DNA from: Allobosea psychrotolerans
Lineage (GTDB): Bacteria > Pseudomonadota > Alphaproteobacteria > Rhizobiales > Beijerinckiaceae
Direction of reading: 5' to 3'
DNA length: 64,000 nucleotides
Assembly (NCBI RefSeq): GCF_002917105.1
Contig: NZ_PQFZ01000006.1
Coordinates: 62,001-126,000 of the forward strand
The translations under genes were made by a program, and so were the position numbers. Shown in pieces: positions 17,860 through 27,016 of this stretch. Position 1 is the first letter of the stretch, and each line of letters starts with the position of its first letter. The notes under the pieces were generated by a model. That model had not been told where the DNA came from, searched no databases, and saw only the letters and a program-made list of their open reading frames with translations.

Positions 17860-19683
17860 ATGGCCAAAGCACCTGCCGGCAAGAAGCCGGTCCGCAAGAT
17901 CAAGCCCGAACAGCTGCGCTCGAAGGCCTGGTTCGACAACCCCGCCAATGCCGACATGACGGCGCTCTATATCGAGCGCACCATGAATTTCGGCTTGTCG
18001 CGTGACGAATTGCAGTCCGGCCGCCCGATCATCGGCATCGCCCAGACCGGCTCCGACATCGCGCCCTGCAATCGCCACCATATCGAGCTCGCCCATCGCG
18101 TTCGCGACGGCATCCGCGAGCGCGGCGGCGTGCCCTTCGAGTTTCCGATCCACCCGATCCAGGAAACCTGCAAGCGTCCGACCGCAAGCCTCGACCGCAA
18201 CCTGCAATATCTCTCGCTCGTCGAGATCCTCTACGGCTACCCGCTCGACGGCGTCGTGCTGACGACCGGCTGCGACAAGACCACGCCGGCCCAGCTGATG
18301 GCCGCGGCGACTGTCGACATCCCGGCGATCGCCCTGCCCGGCGGCCCGATGCTGAACGGCAATTTCCGTGGCGAGCGCACCGGCTCCGGCACGATCGTCT
18401 GGAAGGCGCGCCAGATGATGGCCGCCGGCGAGATCGACTATAAGGGCTTCGTCGATCTGGTCGCGTCCTCGGCTCCATCTGCCGGCCATTGCAACACCAT
18501 GGGCACGGCGACGACGATGAACTCGATCGCCGAGGCGCTCGGCATGACGCTGCCCGGCGCGGCCGCGATCCCCGCGCCTTACCGCGACCGCTATGAGATG
18601 GCCTATCTCACCGGTCTTCGCATCGTCGACATGGTCTGGGAGAATTTGATCCCATCGAAGATCATGACGCGCGAGGCGTTCGAGAACGCGATCGTCGTGA
18701 ATTCCGCCATTGGCGGCTCGACCAACGCGCCGATCTCGGTCAACGCCATCGCCAAGCACATCGGCGTTCCCCTCGACAACGAGGACTGGACGGCAATCGG
18801 CTATGACATCCCGCTGCTGGTGAACCTGCAGCCCGCCGGCGAATATCTCGGCGAGGATTACTACCGCGCCGGCGGCGTTCCCGCCGTGGTCGCCGAGCTC
18901 GTCGCCAAGGGCAAGATCAAACCCGCCATCACCGCCAATGGCAAGACGCTGGCCGAGAATTGCGAGGGCTTCTTCGCCGAGGATCGCCGCGTCATCAAGG
19001 CCTATGACGAGCCGATGAAGGCCCATTCCGGTTTCCTCAATCTGCGCGGCAATCTGTTCGATTCCGCCATCATGAAGACCAGCGTGATCACGCCGGAATT
19101 CCGCAAGCGCTATCTCGAGAACCCGAAGGACCCCAACGCCTTCGAAGGCAAGGCGATCGTCTTCGACGGGCCGGAGGATTACCACCACCGCATCGACGAC
19201 CCGGCGCTCGCGATCGACGAGCATTCGATCCTGTTCATCCGCGGCGTCGGTCCGGTCGGCTATCCCGGCGCGGCAGAGGTCGTGAACATGCGGCCGCCGG
19301 ACTACCTGATCAAGAAGGGCGTCACCGCCTTGGCCTGCGTCGGCGACGGCCGGCAATCGGGCACCTCCGGCTCGCCCTCGATCCTGAACGCCTCGCCGGA
19401 AGCGGCGACCGGCGGCGGGCTCGCCCTGCTCAGGACCGGCGACAAGGTCCGCATCGACCTCAACAAGCGCAGCGCCGACATCCTGATCTCCGACAAGGAG
19501 CTCGAGGAACGCCGCGCCGCGTTGAAGGCTGCCGGCGGCTACAAATACCCCAAGAGCCAGACCCCCTGGCAGGAGATCCAGCGCAAGATCGTCGGCGAAC
19601 TCTCCGAGGGCATGGTGCTGAAGCCGGCGGTCAAGTACCAGAAGATCCACAAGAAGTTCGGCGTGCCGCGCGACAACCACTGA
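17860..19683 (+). CDS. xylD: IlvD/Edd-family sugar-acid dehydratase, probable D-xylonate dehydratase
   Basis: This 607-residue iron-sulfur enzyme removes water from an aldonic acid (for example D-xylonate) to give the 2-keto-3-deoxy acid. It is longer at the N-terminus than IlvD and starts with [18 protein letters not shown], the hallmark of xylonate/arabonate-type members. Cluster Cys motifs are visible in [11 protein letters not shown] and [12 protein letters not shown], and the third in [18 protein letters not shown]. The C-terminal TPWQEI and VPRDNH ending resembles Caulobacter XylD. The start at 17860 follows GACGAGG. It heads a region with other sugar-acid enzymes. The true substrate could be another pentonate or hexonate. 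Confidence 0.88.
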   Translation: MAKAPAGKKPVRKIKPEQLRSKAWFDNPANADMTALYIERTMNFGLSRDELQSGRPIIGIAQTGSDIAPCNRHHIELAHRVRDGIRERGGVPFEFPIHPIQETCKRPTASLDRNLQYLSLVEILYGYPLDGVVLTTGCDKTTPAQLMAAATVDIPAIALPGGPMLNGNFRGERTGSGTIVWKARQMMAAGEIDYKGFVDLVASSAPSAGHCNTMGTATTMNSIAEALGMTLPGAAAIPAPYRDRYEMAYLTGLRIVDMVWENLIPSKIMTREAFENAIVVNSAIGGSTNAPISVNAIAKHIGVPLDNEDWTAIGYDIPLLVNLQPAGEYLGEDYYRAGGVPAVVAELVAKGKIKPAITANGKTLAENCEGFFAEDRRVIKAYDEPMKAHSGFLNLRGNLFDSAIMKTSVITPEFRKRYLENPKDPNAFEGKAIVFDGPEDYHHRIDDPALAIDEHSILFIRGVGPVGYPGAAEVVNMRPPDYLIKKGVTALACVGDGRQSGTSGSPSILNASPEAATGGGLALLRTGDKVRIDLNKRSADILISDKELEERRAALKAAGGYKYPKSQTPWQEIQRKIVGELSEGMVLKPAVKYQKIHKKFGVPRDNH

Positions 19684-19710
19684 ACGTCAACGGCATCACG
19701 GGGAACCAAA

Positions 19711-19754
19711 CCGTCATCCCGGATCGACGCCGCGACGCGGCTTGTCCGGGATGA
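19711..19754. repeat. Short palindromic repeat after xylD
   Basis: CCGTCATCCCGGA and TCCGGGATGAC are inverted arms around a GC-rich loop. The outer arms match the CGTCATTCCGGGG...CCGGAATGACG family (35083-35231). It starts 28 bases after the xylD stop codon and could serve as a transcript end. Confidence 0.65.
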
Positions 19755-19803
19755 CCCGGTGTTTCCGTGCAGGAACGCTTCAACGTCGTCGGAGGCCTGC
19801 CCG

Positions 19804-20706
19804 ATGCAGCTCACGCTGCGCCAGATCGAGGTGTTCCGGGCGCTGATGCGCTGCCGCACCGTGGTCGGCGCCGCCAGGGAGCTGCGCATCGCCCAGCCGA
19901 CCGTAACCAAGACGATCCGGCGCATCGAGGACGTTTGCGCGCTCGCCCTCTTCGACCGGCATGGCGGCCGGCTTGTGCCGACGGCGGAAGCGCACCGGCT
20001 GCTCGGCGAAGTCGATCTCGCCTTCGAGCAGATGGAGGGCGCGCTCGCCCGCGCCCTGCGCATCACCCGCGCCGATGGCGGCTCTCTGCGCCTGGGAGCC
20101 TCGCCCAGCGTCGGGCGGCTCCTGGTCCCGCTCGCCACAGCCGATCTGCTGAAGGAGCATCCGGGCCTGAGCCTGCATGTCGATATCCTCTTCGTCAGCC
20201 AGGTGATGGACTATCTGCTTTCGGGCCAGGGCGAATGCGCCGTCACCCTGTTCCCGATCCTGCATGCCGGAATCCGCAGCGTGCCTGTCGCCAAGGCTCC
20301 GGTCATGGCGGTCGCGCCAAGGGACTGGCTGCCGGCCGGCGACGACCTGCTGGCGCCGTCCTGCCTGGCTGAAAAACCGATCATCGTGTTCGAGCCGCAT
20401 TCCGTGCATGGTCTCGCCGTCGACGCCGTCTTGCGGGCGGGCGGCGTCACGCCGACGCGCACCCATGTCGCGCGCTTCGCCGAAACCGCGATCGGCCTGG
20501 CGGAAGCCGGCATCGGCGTCGCGATCGTCGATGCGTTCAGCGCGCTCGCAGCCGACCGGAGCCGGGTCGCGGTCAGGCGGCTCGACCATCCCCCGCCCTA
20601 CGACATCTATCTGCATCGGCCGATCGAGCGCGCGCGCAGCCAATTGATGCAGCATTTCGAGATGGCCTTGCGGCAACAAGCGGCAGAACTCAGCGCGCAA
20701 CCATAG
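19804..20706 (+). CDS. LysR-family transcriptional regulator
   Basis: This is a 300-residue LysR regulator. The N-terminal helix-turn-helix is at residues 1-60 (MQLTLRQIEVFRALMRC, then AARELRIAQPTVTKTIRRIED). The co-inducer domain follows (SLRLGASPSVGRLLVPLA onward). The start at 19804 is the standard LysR N-terminus; upstream extensions lack similarity. It lies between xylD and the TctC-type gene, all on the plus strand, so it probably regulates one or both. The family binds T-N11-A boxes, but I could not pick a convincing site. Confidence 0.92.
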   Translation: MQLTLRQIEVFRALMRCRTVVGAARELRIAQPTVTKTIRRIEDVCALALFDRHGGRLVPTAEAHRLLGEVDLAFEQMEGALARALRITRADGGSLRLGASPSVGRLLVPLATADLLKEHPGLSLHVDILFVSQVMDYLLSGQGECAVTLFPILHAGIRSVPVAKAPVMAVAPRDWLPAGDDLLAPSCLAEKPIIVFEPHSVHGLAVDAVLRAGGVTPTRTHVARFAETAIGLAEAGIGVAIVDAFSALAADRSRVAVRRLDHPPPYDIYLHRPIERARSQLMQHFEMALRQQAAELSAQP

Positions 20707-20773
20707 CCTTTGGCTATATCGCACTCCAGATTTCGCCCTTGTAGCAACTCGCCATCGCTGGCTTTCTCGCCGC

Positions 20774-20960
20774 TAGAGCAGGATGCGAAAAAGTGGGTAC
20801 CGGTTTTTCGCACCGATCCTGCTCTAACTCTTAGATGAGAGACGGATTCAGATTTCAGCTGAGATCACTCGATGATCCCAGCTGAAATCATCCGGCTCTT
20901 GAGCGTTTTCAAGCGAAGTGGGCACCGGTTCGCGTGAAGAAAACGCGTCAAAACAAAGAG
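20774..20960. repeat. Three-unit composite repeat in a 329-bp gene-free gap
   Basis: The gap 20707-21035 is filled by repeats. Unit one (20774-20827) pairs TAGAGCAGGATGCGAAAAA with ATCCTGCTCTA. Unit two (20834-20899) contains TCAGCTGAGATCA and its inverse TGATCCCAGCTGA. Unit three (20900-20960) is the AGCGTTTTCAAGCGAAGTGG element ending GAAAACGCGTCAAAACAAAG. The first two units recur at 13900-14025. No gene is seen here. Confidence 0.75.
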
Positions 20961-21035
20961 CTGGAGCAACTGAATGATCCAATCGGATCGGAAATTGTTC
21001 TAGCGAAAAACAGAACTGATCCGGGGAGGATGACC

Positions 21036-22043
21036 ATGACCGAATGCGACGGCGCCCATGGGTGCAATACGATCTCACGCCGCGCGGCTCTGACCGGCGC
21101 CCTGGCGATCCTGGGGAGCGCGACAGCGCGGCCCGCCTTTGCGCAGACCTATCCCACGCGCGTGATGCAGCTGATCGTGCCCTTCGCAGCCGGCGGTGGC
21201 GTCGATGTCGTAGTGCGTGTCGTGGCGGAAGCCGCCGGCGACATCCTCAAGCAGCGCCTCGTCATCGAGAACCGCGGCGGCGCCGGCACGGTGCTCGGCT
21301 CGCAGGCCGTCGCCAAGGCCGAGCCCGACGGCTACACGCTGCTCGCCGCGCCCACCACCATGGTGATCAACCCGGCGTTGCGCACCAGCCTGCCCTTCGA
21401 CTGGAAGACCGATCTCGTCCCCGTGGCGATGATCGCCAAGCTGCCCTTCGTGGTGACATCGGGCTTGAAACTGCCGGCCACGACGATGAAGGAGCTCGAG
21501 GCGCTGGGCAAGACGCGCGGCACGCCGATCACCTTCGGCTCGGGCGGCGCCAACACCGTGGCGCATCTCGCCGGCGAGGTCTTCGGGCTCGTCTCCGGCG
21601 CTCCGGTCCTGCATGTCGCCTATCGCGGCGAGGCTCCGGCCCTGACCGATGCGATGAGCGGCAATATCGACGTGATGTTCTCGACGCTGGCCGGCGCCTC
21701 CGCTCATGTGAAGGCCGGGACCTTGCGGGCGCTCGGCGTCACCACGGCCAAGCGTACGCGCCTGCTGCCCGATATCCCGACCGTCGCCGAGCAGGGCTAT
21801 GCCGGCTACGACCTCTCCGCCTGGGTCGCGCTTGTGGCGCCGAAGAACACGCCGCCCGCCGTGGTCGCGACCCTCAACGCGGCGGTGAACGGCGCCCTTG
21901 CCAAGCCGGAGATCACCGCCCGGCTGATCGAGATCGGCGCGGAACCTGCGCCCGACACCACCGAGGCGCTCGCAAGCTTCATGGCTAGGGATGCGCAGAC
22001 CTGGGCCGGCGTGATCAAGGCAGCCGGCATCAAGGGCGAATAG
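21036..22043 (+). CDS. Tripartite tricarboxylate transporter (TctC/Bug) substrate-binding protein
   Basis: This is a 335-residue periplasmic receptor. A Tat-type signal (SRRAALTGALAILGSA) is followed by a likely cut after AFA-Q. Bug-family signatures are YPTRVMQLIVPFAAGGGVDVVVR near the mature N-terminus and ENRGGAGTVLGSQAVAKAEPDGYTLL. The ATG at 21036 is chosen because GGGGAGG is 6 bases upstream. Partner membrane genes tctA and tctB are absent from the window, so this is an orphan receptor, as is common for Bug proteins. The ligand is probably a carboxylate; the sugar-acid enzymes nearby make a sugar acid plausible. Confidence 0.92.
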   Translation: MTECDGAHGCNTISRRAALTGALAILGSATARPAFAQTYPTRVMQLIVPFAAGGGVDVVVRVVAEAAGDILKQRLVIENRGGAGTVLGSQAVAKAEPDGYTLLAAPTTMVINPALRTSLPFDWKTDLVPVAMIAKLPFVVTSGLKLPATTMKELEALGKTRGTPITFGSGGANTVAHLAGEVFGLVSGAPVLHVAYRGEAPALTDAMSGNIDVMFSTLAGASAHVKAGTLRALGVTTAKRTRLLPDIPTVAEQGYAGYDLSAWVALVAPKNTPPAVVATLNAAVNGALAKPEITARLIEIGAEPAPDTTEALASFMARDAQTWAGVIKAAGIKGE

Positions 22044-22105
22044 AGCGTTTTCGCGCGAAGCGGATACCGGTTCGCGTCAAGAAAACGCGTTCAAACAAAG
22101 GCCTA
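22041..22105. repeat. Interspersed repeat, AGCGTTTTCGCGCGAAGCGG copy
   Basis: The element starts at the stop codon of the TctC-type gene with TAGAGCGTTTTCGCGCGAAG and continues ACCGGTTCGCGTCAAGAAAA and CGCGTTCAAACAAAG. The copies at 7832, 20900 and 59037 share this layout. Several copies in this window begin directly at or just after a stop codon. Confidence 0.7.
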
Positions 22106-22130
22106 GAGCGATTTCGACAGGGACGGGGGC

Positions 22131-23165
22131 ATGCTAGCGCTTCGAAAACTCGCGCCCGAGCCGGGGATCGCCCTGTGCGAGGTTCCCGAACCGGCCGCGC
22201 CCGGCCCTGACGAAGTCGTCGTCGCGGTCGCGGCCGCAGGCATCTGCGGCACCGACCTCCACATCGCCGGCTGGACCGCCGGCTATGCCGCGATGGCGCA
22301 GGCGATGCCGGTGACGATGGGCCATGAATTCGCCGGCAGCATCGCCCGTCTGGGCGAGGACGTCTCGGACCTCAAGCTCGGCGACCGGGTCGTGATCCGG
22401 CCCTCTGTGGTCTGCGGCCAATGCCAGCGCTGCCGCACCGGACGGGCGGAGGATTGCGTCACGCGGCGCGGCATCGGCATCATGCGCGACGGCGGTTTCG
22501 CCGCCTTCGCCTGCATACCTGCCGAGAACTGCGTGCCGGTGCCCGAGGCACTCACCGACGCGCTCGCCGCCTTGACCGAGCCGATGACCGTCTCGGCCGA
22601 GGCTGTCGATACCGCCGGAGTGAAGCAAGGCGACAGCGTGCTCATCATCGGCCCCGGCACGATCGGCCAAGGCATCGCGCTCTTCGCCGAGGCGGCCGGC
22701 GCCAGCCGCATCGTCATCGCCGGACATGACGACGCCGCGCGCCTGGCGACCCTGCGCGAGATGGGCTTCGGCGATACGCTCGACACGGCCGGCATCTCGC
22801 TGCGCCAGGGCCTGGAACGGGCCGGATTGCCATTGTCCTATGACCGGATCATCGAGGCCGCCGGCGTGCCGACGCTTGTCGGCGAGGCGCTCGACCTGCT
22901 CGCTTTGCGCGGGGTCCTGACGATCTGCGGCATCCATGACAACCCGGCCACTGTCGATCTGACGACATTGGTCAGGCGCCACCAGCAGATCCGCGGCTCC
23001 TATCGCGCGCCCCTGGCGACATGGCCGCGCGTGCTCGGCTACCTCGCCGCGCATGGTGCGCGCGTCTCCCACATGATCACGGAGGAGGTCGCGCTGGCGC
23101 AGGCGCCGGCTGCCTTCGCGCGCGCCAAGAACCGATCCGCTTCCAAGATCATGCTGCGGCCATGA
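22131..23165 (+). CDS. Zinc-dependent medium-chain alcohol/sorbitol dehydrogenase
   Basis: This is a 344-residue MDR oxidoreductase. Catalytic-zinc ligands are seen in GICGTDLHI and GHEFAGSI. Structural-zinc cysteines are in VCGQCQRCRTGRAEDC. The NAD-binding motif VLIIGPGTIGQG is near residue 170. The family oxidises sugar alcohols, threonine or sugars to the keto form. It begins an operon with very tight spacing: the next gene overlaps by ATGA. The context (xylD, denD, SDR) suggests polyol or sugar oxidation; the substrate is not determined. Confidence 0.92.
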   Translation: MLALRKLAPEPGIALCEVPEPAAPGPDEVVVAVAAAGICGTDLHIAGWTAGYAAMAQAMPVTMGHEFAGSIARLGEDVSDLKLGDRVVIRPSVVCGQCQRCRTGRAEDCVTRRGIGIMRDGGFAAFACIPAENCVPVPEALTDALAALTEPMTVSAEAVDTAGVKQGDSVLIIGPGTIGQGIALFAEAAGASRIVIAGHDDAARLATLREMGFGDTLDTAGISLRQGLERAGLPLSYDRIIEAAGVPTLVGEALDLLALRGVLTICGIHDNPATVDLTTLVRRHQQIRGSYRAPLATWPRVLGYLAAHGARVSHMITEEVALAQAPAAFARAKNRSASKIMLRP

Positions 23166-23812
23166 CCGCGAACGGAGCTGGCATGGACTGGCGCGGAGCC
23201 GGCTTCCTCGTCATCGCCAATTCGGTCGAGCCGGCGGCGCTCGCAGACTACGAGGCCTGGCACAGCTTCGAGCATGTGCCGGAGCGTTTGACCATGCCCG
23301 GCTTCCTCGGCGGCCGGCGTTTCGTGCGCGGCCGCGGACAGGACCGCCGCTTCCTGACGCTCTACGATCTCGACAGCCCCGGCGCGCTGGAAACCCCGGA
23401 ATATCGTCACTTGCTGGCGAATCCGACGCCGGCCTCGCGCCTCATGCGCCCGCTGATGGGCGACTTCCGCCGCTTCGTCTATCGCGAGCGCGCCCGCTTC
23501 GGCGCCGGCTGCGGCAGCCATCTCGGCTTTCTGCGCTGGGTGGCGCGCGAGGATGGCGTCCAGGACGACATCGCGGCTCTCGCGGCGATGATCGGGCAAA
23601 GCGGCATCGCCGCGCTGCGCATCGGAGCCTCCCAGGACACCCTGCCTCATCCCGCCTTCGCCCCCGACCCCGCCGCCTCGGTCCGGCACGCGGCCGCGAT
23701 GCTGAGCGGAACCGATGGCGCCAGGCTGACGGCCACGCTCAAATCGATCGCCAATCGCCTGAGTGGGCCGGTGCTCGAACGCAGCGTCTATGATCTGATC
23801 CTCGCCTATTGA
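23162..23812 (+). CDS. Hypothetical protein, possible dimeric alpha-beta barrel (EthD-like)
   Basis: This is a 216-residue protein without signal or membrane segments. Residues 15-60 (FLVIANSVEPAALADYEAWHS, then EHVPERLTMPGF and GRRFVRGR) resemble the WHxxEHxPERL pattern of EthD/ABM-type barrel proteins. The C-terminal half is not recognised. The start overlaps the alcohol dehydrogenase stop (ATGA), so co-translation is likely. A second possible ATG is at 23183. It may help catabolism of the same compound, but no activity can be claimed. Confidence 0.75.
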   Translation: MTANGAGMDWRGAGFLVIANSVEPAALADYEAWHSFEHVPERLTMPGFLGGRRFVRGRGQDRRFLTLYDLDSPGALETPEYRHLLANPTPASRLMRPLMGDFRRFVYRERARFGAGCGSHLGFLRWVAREDGVQDDIAALAAMIGQSGIAALRIGASQDTLPHPAFAPDPAASVRHAAAMLSGTDGARLTATLKSIANRLSGPVLERSVYDLILAY

Positions 23813-23913
23813 GGCTCATGCCTGAGGCGCATTCGGGGCGAGCGCTTGCGCATGAAAGGAAGGGCTGACAAGAGCGCTCTTGCCGGACAGTATGGCTGCC
23901 CCGAACAAGCCGA

Positions 23914-23930
23914 TTTGAAACGATTTAAAA
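23914..23930. promoter_or_regulatory. Candidate LacI-like operator at the start of the lyase gene
   Basis: TTTGAAACGATTTAAAA abuts the ATG at 23930. As an A/T-rich inverted repeat with a central CG it resembles the element at 17792, upstream of xylD. There is no ribosome-binding site between it and the ATG, which is unusual for this window. Confidence 0.4.
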
Positions 23931-24769
23931 TGGCCTACTCCCCTCAGGTCGACGCCTTTCGCAAGCTGCACGAGGCCGGCTGCTTCGTGATGCCCAACCC
24001 ATGGGATCTCGGCTCGGCGCGCTGGCTGCGTGGCCAGGACTTCAAGGCGCTGGCGACGACGAGCGCGGGCTTCGCCTTCACGCAAGGCCGCGCCGACCAG
24101 GACGTACCGCGCGACATGATGCTCGCCCACATCGCCGAGATGGTGAAGGCGGTGCCGGATCTGCCGGTCAATGCCGATTTCGAGAACGGCTATGCCGATA
24201 CGCCCGACGGCGTCGCGGCCAACACCAAGCTGTGCATCGCGACCGGGGTCGCCGGCCTCTCGATCGAGGACGCGACCGGCCGGCCGGATGAACCGCTCTA
24301 CCCGTTCGCACTGGCGCTCGAGCGCATCAAGGCGGCGCGGCGGGCCATCGACGAGACCGGCTCCGGCGTGGTGCTGACGGCACGGGCCGAATGCTTCCTC
24401 ACCGGCCACCCCGATGCGCTGACCGAAGCGGCGCGGCGCATCGCGGCCTATGCCGAGGCCGGCGCCGACGTGCTCTATGCGCCGGGCCCGAAGACGAAGG
24501 ACGAGATCGCGACGATCGTCGCGGCTGCCGGTGGCAAGCCGGTCAACCAGTTGATCTATGGCGATTTCGGCCTCACCGTGCCGGAGATCGCCGCGCTCGG
24601 CATTCGCCGCATTTCGATCGGCGGAGCCTTGGCGCGCGCAGCCTGGGCCGCCTTCATCGAGGCAACCCGGCTGATTCGGGACGAGGGCAGCTTCAAGGGT
24701 TTTGCCGGCAACGGGCCCTCCGCGCCGTTGAACCCGTTCTTCACCGCTGACCTGAAGGCCCGCTCGTGA
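23930..24769 (+). CDS. Isocitrate lyase / phosphoenolpyruvate mutase family protein
   Basis: This is a 279-residue (beta/alpha)8-type enzyme. Family features are VMPNPWDLGSARWL at the start, LPVNADFENGYAD (metal-binding acidic loop), GLSIEDATG and VLTARAECFL. The isocitrate-lyase catalytic KKCGH loop is absent, so this is a PEP-mutase/2-methylisocitrate-lyase-like member that cleaves or rearranges a C-C or C-P bond of a small acid. A longer frame reaches back to 23852, but the family N-terminus matches the ATG at 23930. It overlaps the next gene by GTGA. Confidence 0.88.
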   Translation: MAYSPQVDAFRKLHEAGCFVMPNPWDLGSARWLRGQDFKALATTSAGFAFTQGRADQDVPRDMMLAHIAEMVKAVPDLPVNADFENGYADTPDGVAANTKLCIATGVAGLSIEDATGRPDEPLYPFALALERIKAARRAIDETGSGVVLTARAECFLTGHPDALTEAARRIAAYAEAGADVLYAPGPKTKDEIATIVAAAGGKPVNQLIYGDFGLTVPEIAALGIRRISIGGALARAAWAAFIEATRLIRDEGSFKGFAGNGPSAPLNPFFTADLKARS

Positions 24770-25092
24770 GCGGCACGCTGTTGATCGCACCGGCCTGGCT
24801 CGGCCTGAGCGGCCTTTGGACGCTCGACGCCAGGGGCAAGCGCAAACCGGTCGATGCCGAGGATATCGGCCTGTCCGAGGACCTTGCGGACAGGCTGGAG
24901 GCCTGGATGGATGCCTTTGACGCGATCTATGAAGAAGACAACGAAGCCCGCTCGCGCTTTCCCGACGCCGTCGAACAATTGGCCTGGGAGGCCGAGGGCA
25001 TAGCGCTGGCCGAGGCGATCCGCGAGGAGCTCGGTGCGAGCTGGACGGTGACGACGGATTTGAACGGCTGGCGGGAGACGACCCAACCATGA
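24766..25092 (+). CDS. Hypothetical protein (108 residues)
   Basis: This reading frame is framed by overlaps on both sides: its GTG start overlaps the lyase stop (GTGA) and its end overlaps the GNAT start (ATGA). That strongly supports expression. It is acidic and Trp-rich (WLGLSGLWTLD, LEAWMDAFDAIYEEDNEARSRF), with no signal, membrane helix or recognised motif. It may be a small accessory protein in the operon. I do not recognise the family. Confidence 0.75.
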   Translation: MSGTLLIAPAWLGLSGLWTLDARGKRKPVDAEDIGLSEDLADRLEAWMDAFDAIYEEDNEARSRFPDAVEQLAWEAEGIALAEAIREELGASWTVTTDLNGWRETTQP

Positions 25093-26225
25093 CGACGCTG
25101 CTCGACTGGAAGGCCCCGCCCTTCCCGCCCGCCAAGGTGCTCGAAGGCCAGTATTGCCGGCTCGAGCCGATCGATCCCGCCCGCCATCTCGACGACATCT
25201 GGGCGGTGAACCAGGGTCACGACCACATCTGGGACTGGATGCCGGCCCATCCGCCGCAATCGCGCGAGAGCTATCGCGAATTGCTCGAGATGATGGCGAG
25301 CAAGGCCGGCATCGTGCCCTTCGCAGTCATCGACAAGGCTGACGGCAAGGCCAAGGGCCATCTCTGGTTGATGGAGATTCGTCCCGAGCACGGCGTCTTC
25401 GAAGTCGGCTACATCACCTATTCACCGCTGCTGCAGAAGACGCGCGTCGCCACCGAGGCGATCTATCTCTGCGGCGAATACGGCTTCTCGCTCGGCTATC
25501 GCCGCTTCGAATGGAAGTGCAACAACCTGAACGAGCCCTCCAAGCGCGCCGCCTTGCGCTTCGGCTTCCAATATGAGGGGCTGTTCCGCCAGCACATGGT
25601 GGTCAAGGGCAGGAACCGCGACACCGCCTGGTTCTCGATCCTCGACAGCGAGTGGCCGGTCCGCGCACAGGGCTTCCGGCGCTGGCTCGCGCCGGAGAAT
25701 TTCGAAGCGAACGGCGCGCAGAAGCTCTCCCTCTCCGCCTTCAACCAGCCGACGGCGCTTGCCGGCACGGTCCCGCTGCGCCGCGCCACCACGAACGACA
25801 TTCCGGCAATCCTGGCGCTGAAGAACGCGGCCTACACGCCCAATGAGAGCATCATCGGCGTGCCTTCGCTGCCGCGCATCGCCGATTATGCCCAGGTCGT
25901 CGCCGAGCACGAAGTCTGGCTGGCCGACGGTGCAAGCGGGCTCGAGGCGGCGCTCGTGCTTGAGATCGAGGACGGCAAGTTCACGCTCTGGAGCATCGCT
26001 GTCGCGCCCGAAGCGGCCGGGCGCCGGCTCGGCCGCGCGCTCATGGACTTTGCCGATGCGCGCGCCCGGGCGCTGCAATTCGACGCGGTCCACCTCTACA
26101 CCCACGCCAAGCTGACCCAGCGCATCAGCTGGTACGAGCGGCTCGGCTACGTGATCACCCATCATCAGGAGTTGGCCGACCGGCGGCTCACTCATATGCG
26201 CAAGCAACTGCAAAAAGCCGGCTGA
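25089..26225 (+). CDS. Fused double GNAT acetyltransferase
   Basis: This 378-residue protein is made of two GNAT domains. Residues 1-205 form a RimJ/RimL-type unit (GYITYSPLLQKTRVATEAIYL, then RRFEWKCNNLNEPSKRAALRFGFQYEG). Residues 215-375 form a classic GNAT (LRRATTNDIPAILALKNAAY, SIAVAPEAAGRRLGRALMDFA and ISWYERLGYVITHH), with the acetyl-CoA pyrophosphate loop of R/Q-x-x-G-x-G/A type in AAGRRLGRA. Substrates are unknown; possibly a protein N-terminus or a small amine. The ATG overlaps the preceding gene. The SDR gene follows after 16 bp. Confidence 0.9.
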   Translation: MTTLLDWKAPPFPPAKVLEGQYCRLEPIDPARHLDDIWAVNQGHDHIWDWMPAHPPQSRESYRELLEMMASKAGIVPFAVIDKADGKAKGHLWLMEIRPEHGVFEVGYITYSPLLQKTRVATEAIYLCGEYGFSLGYRRFEWKCNNLNEPSKRAALRFGFQYEGLFRQHMVVKGRNRDTAWFSILDSEWPVRAQGFRRWLAPENFEANGAQKLSLSAFNQPTALAGTVPLRRATTNDIPAILALKNAAYTPNESIIGVPSLPRIADYAQVVAEHEVWLADGASGLEAALVLEIEDGKFTLWSIAVAPEAAGRRLGRALMDFADARARALQFDAVHLYTHAKLTQRISWYERLGYVITHHQELADRRLTHMRKQLQKAG

Positions 26226-26241
26226 ACAGGGACGAAATACC

Positions 26242-26988
26242 ATGGCAGGACGTTTGAAGGGCAAGGTTGCGGTCGTCACCGCGGCCGGACAGGGCATCGG
26301 CCGCGCAATCGCCGAAGCCTTCGTCGCCGAGGGCGCGACGGTCTATGCGACCGACAAGGATGTCGCCTTGCTGGAGGGCATTCCGAAAGCGAAGAAGCGC
26401 AAGCTCGACGTGCTCTCGACCAAGGCGGTCGAGGCCTTCGCCGAGAAGGTCGGCACCATCGACATCCTCGTCAATGCCGCCGGCTTCGTGCATCACGGCA
26501 CGATCCTGGAATGCGACGACAAGGCCTGGGAGTTCTCCTTCGACCTCAACGTCAAGTCGATGCACCGCACGATCAAGGCCTTCGTCCCCGGCATGCTCGC
26601 CGCCGGCAAGGGCTCGATCGTCAACATCGCCTCGGGCGCCGGCTCGGTGCGCGGCATTCCGAACCGCTATGTCTATGGTGCGACCAAGGCAGCCGTGATC
26701 GGCCTGACCAAGGCGGTGGCGGCCGACTACATCAAGAAGGGCATTCGCGCCAACGCGATCTGCCCGGGCACGATCCAGTCGCCCTCGCTCGATCACCGCA
26801 TCAAGGACCTGGCTGCGCTGACCAAGACCAGCGAGGCTGCGGCCCGACAGGCCTTCATCGATCGCCAGCCCATGGGCCGGCTCGGCACGGCCGAGGAGAT
26901 CGCCTGGCTTGCGGTCTATCTTGCCTCCGACGAGGCGAGCTACACCACCGGCCAGATCCATCTTGCCGATGGCGGCTTCGCGCTCTGA
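26242..26988 (+). CDS. SDR-family NAD(P)-dependent oxidoreductase
   Basis: This is a 248-residue classical short-chain dehydrogenase. The cofactor motif is TAAGQGIG (residues 13-20). The NAAG-like NAAGF, the catalytic Ser region NIASGAGSV and the YGATK Tyr-x-x-x-Lys are present, and the C-terminus is GGFAL. Overall it resembles the DHRS6/3-hydroxybutyrate-dehydrogenase-2 group, which in bacteria includes 2-keto-3-deoxy-sugar-acid dehydrogenases. With xylD and denD in the region, oxidation of a keto-deoxy acid is a reasonable but unproved role. The ribosome-binding site ACAGGGACG is weak. Confidence 0.9.
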   Translation: MAGRLKGKVAVVTAAGQGIGRAIAEAFVAEGATVYATDKDVALLEGIPKAKKRKLDVLSTKAVEAFAEKVGTIDILVNAAGFVHHGTILECDDKAWEFSFDLNVKSMHRTIKAFVPGMLAAGKGSIVNIASGAGSVRGIPNRYVYGATKAAVIGLTKAVAADYIKKGIRANAICPGTIQSPSLDHRIKDLAALTKTSEAAARQAFIDRQPMGRLGTAEEIAWLAVYLASDEASYTTGQIHLADGGFAL

Positions 26989-27016
26989 CGCGCGGCACGA
27001 ACTGAAGGACAAGACG

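Noticed and set aside
17803-19680. A 625-residue open frame antisense to xylD.
   Set aside because: The translation is low-complexity (runs of AxRxR and GDxG) and xylD has conserved dehydratase motifs on the plus strand.
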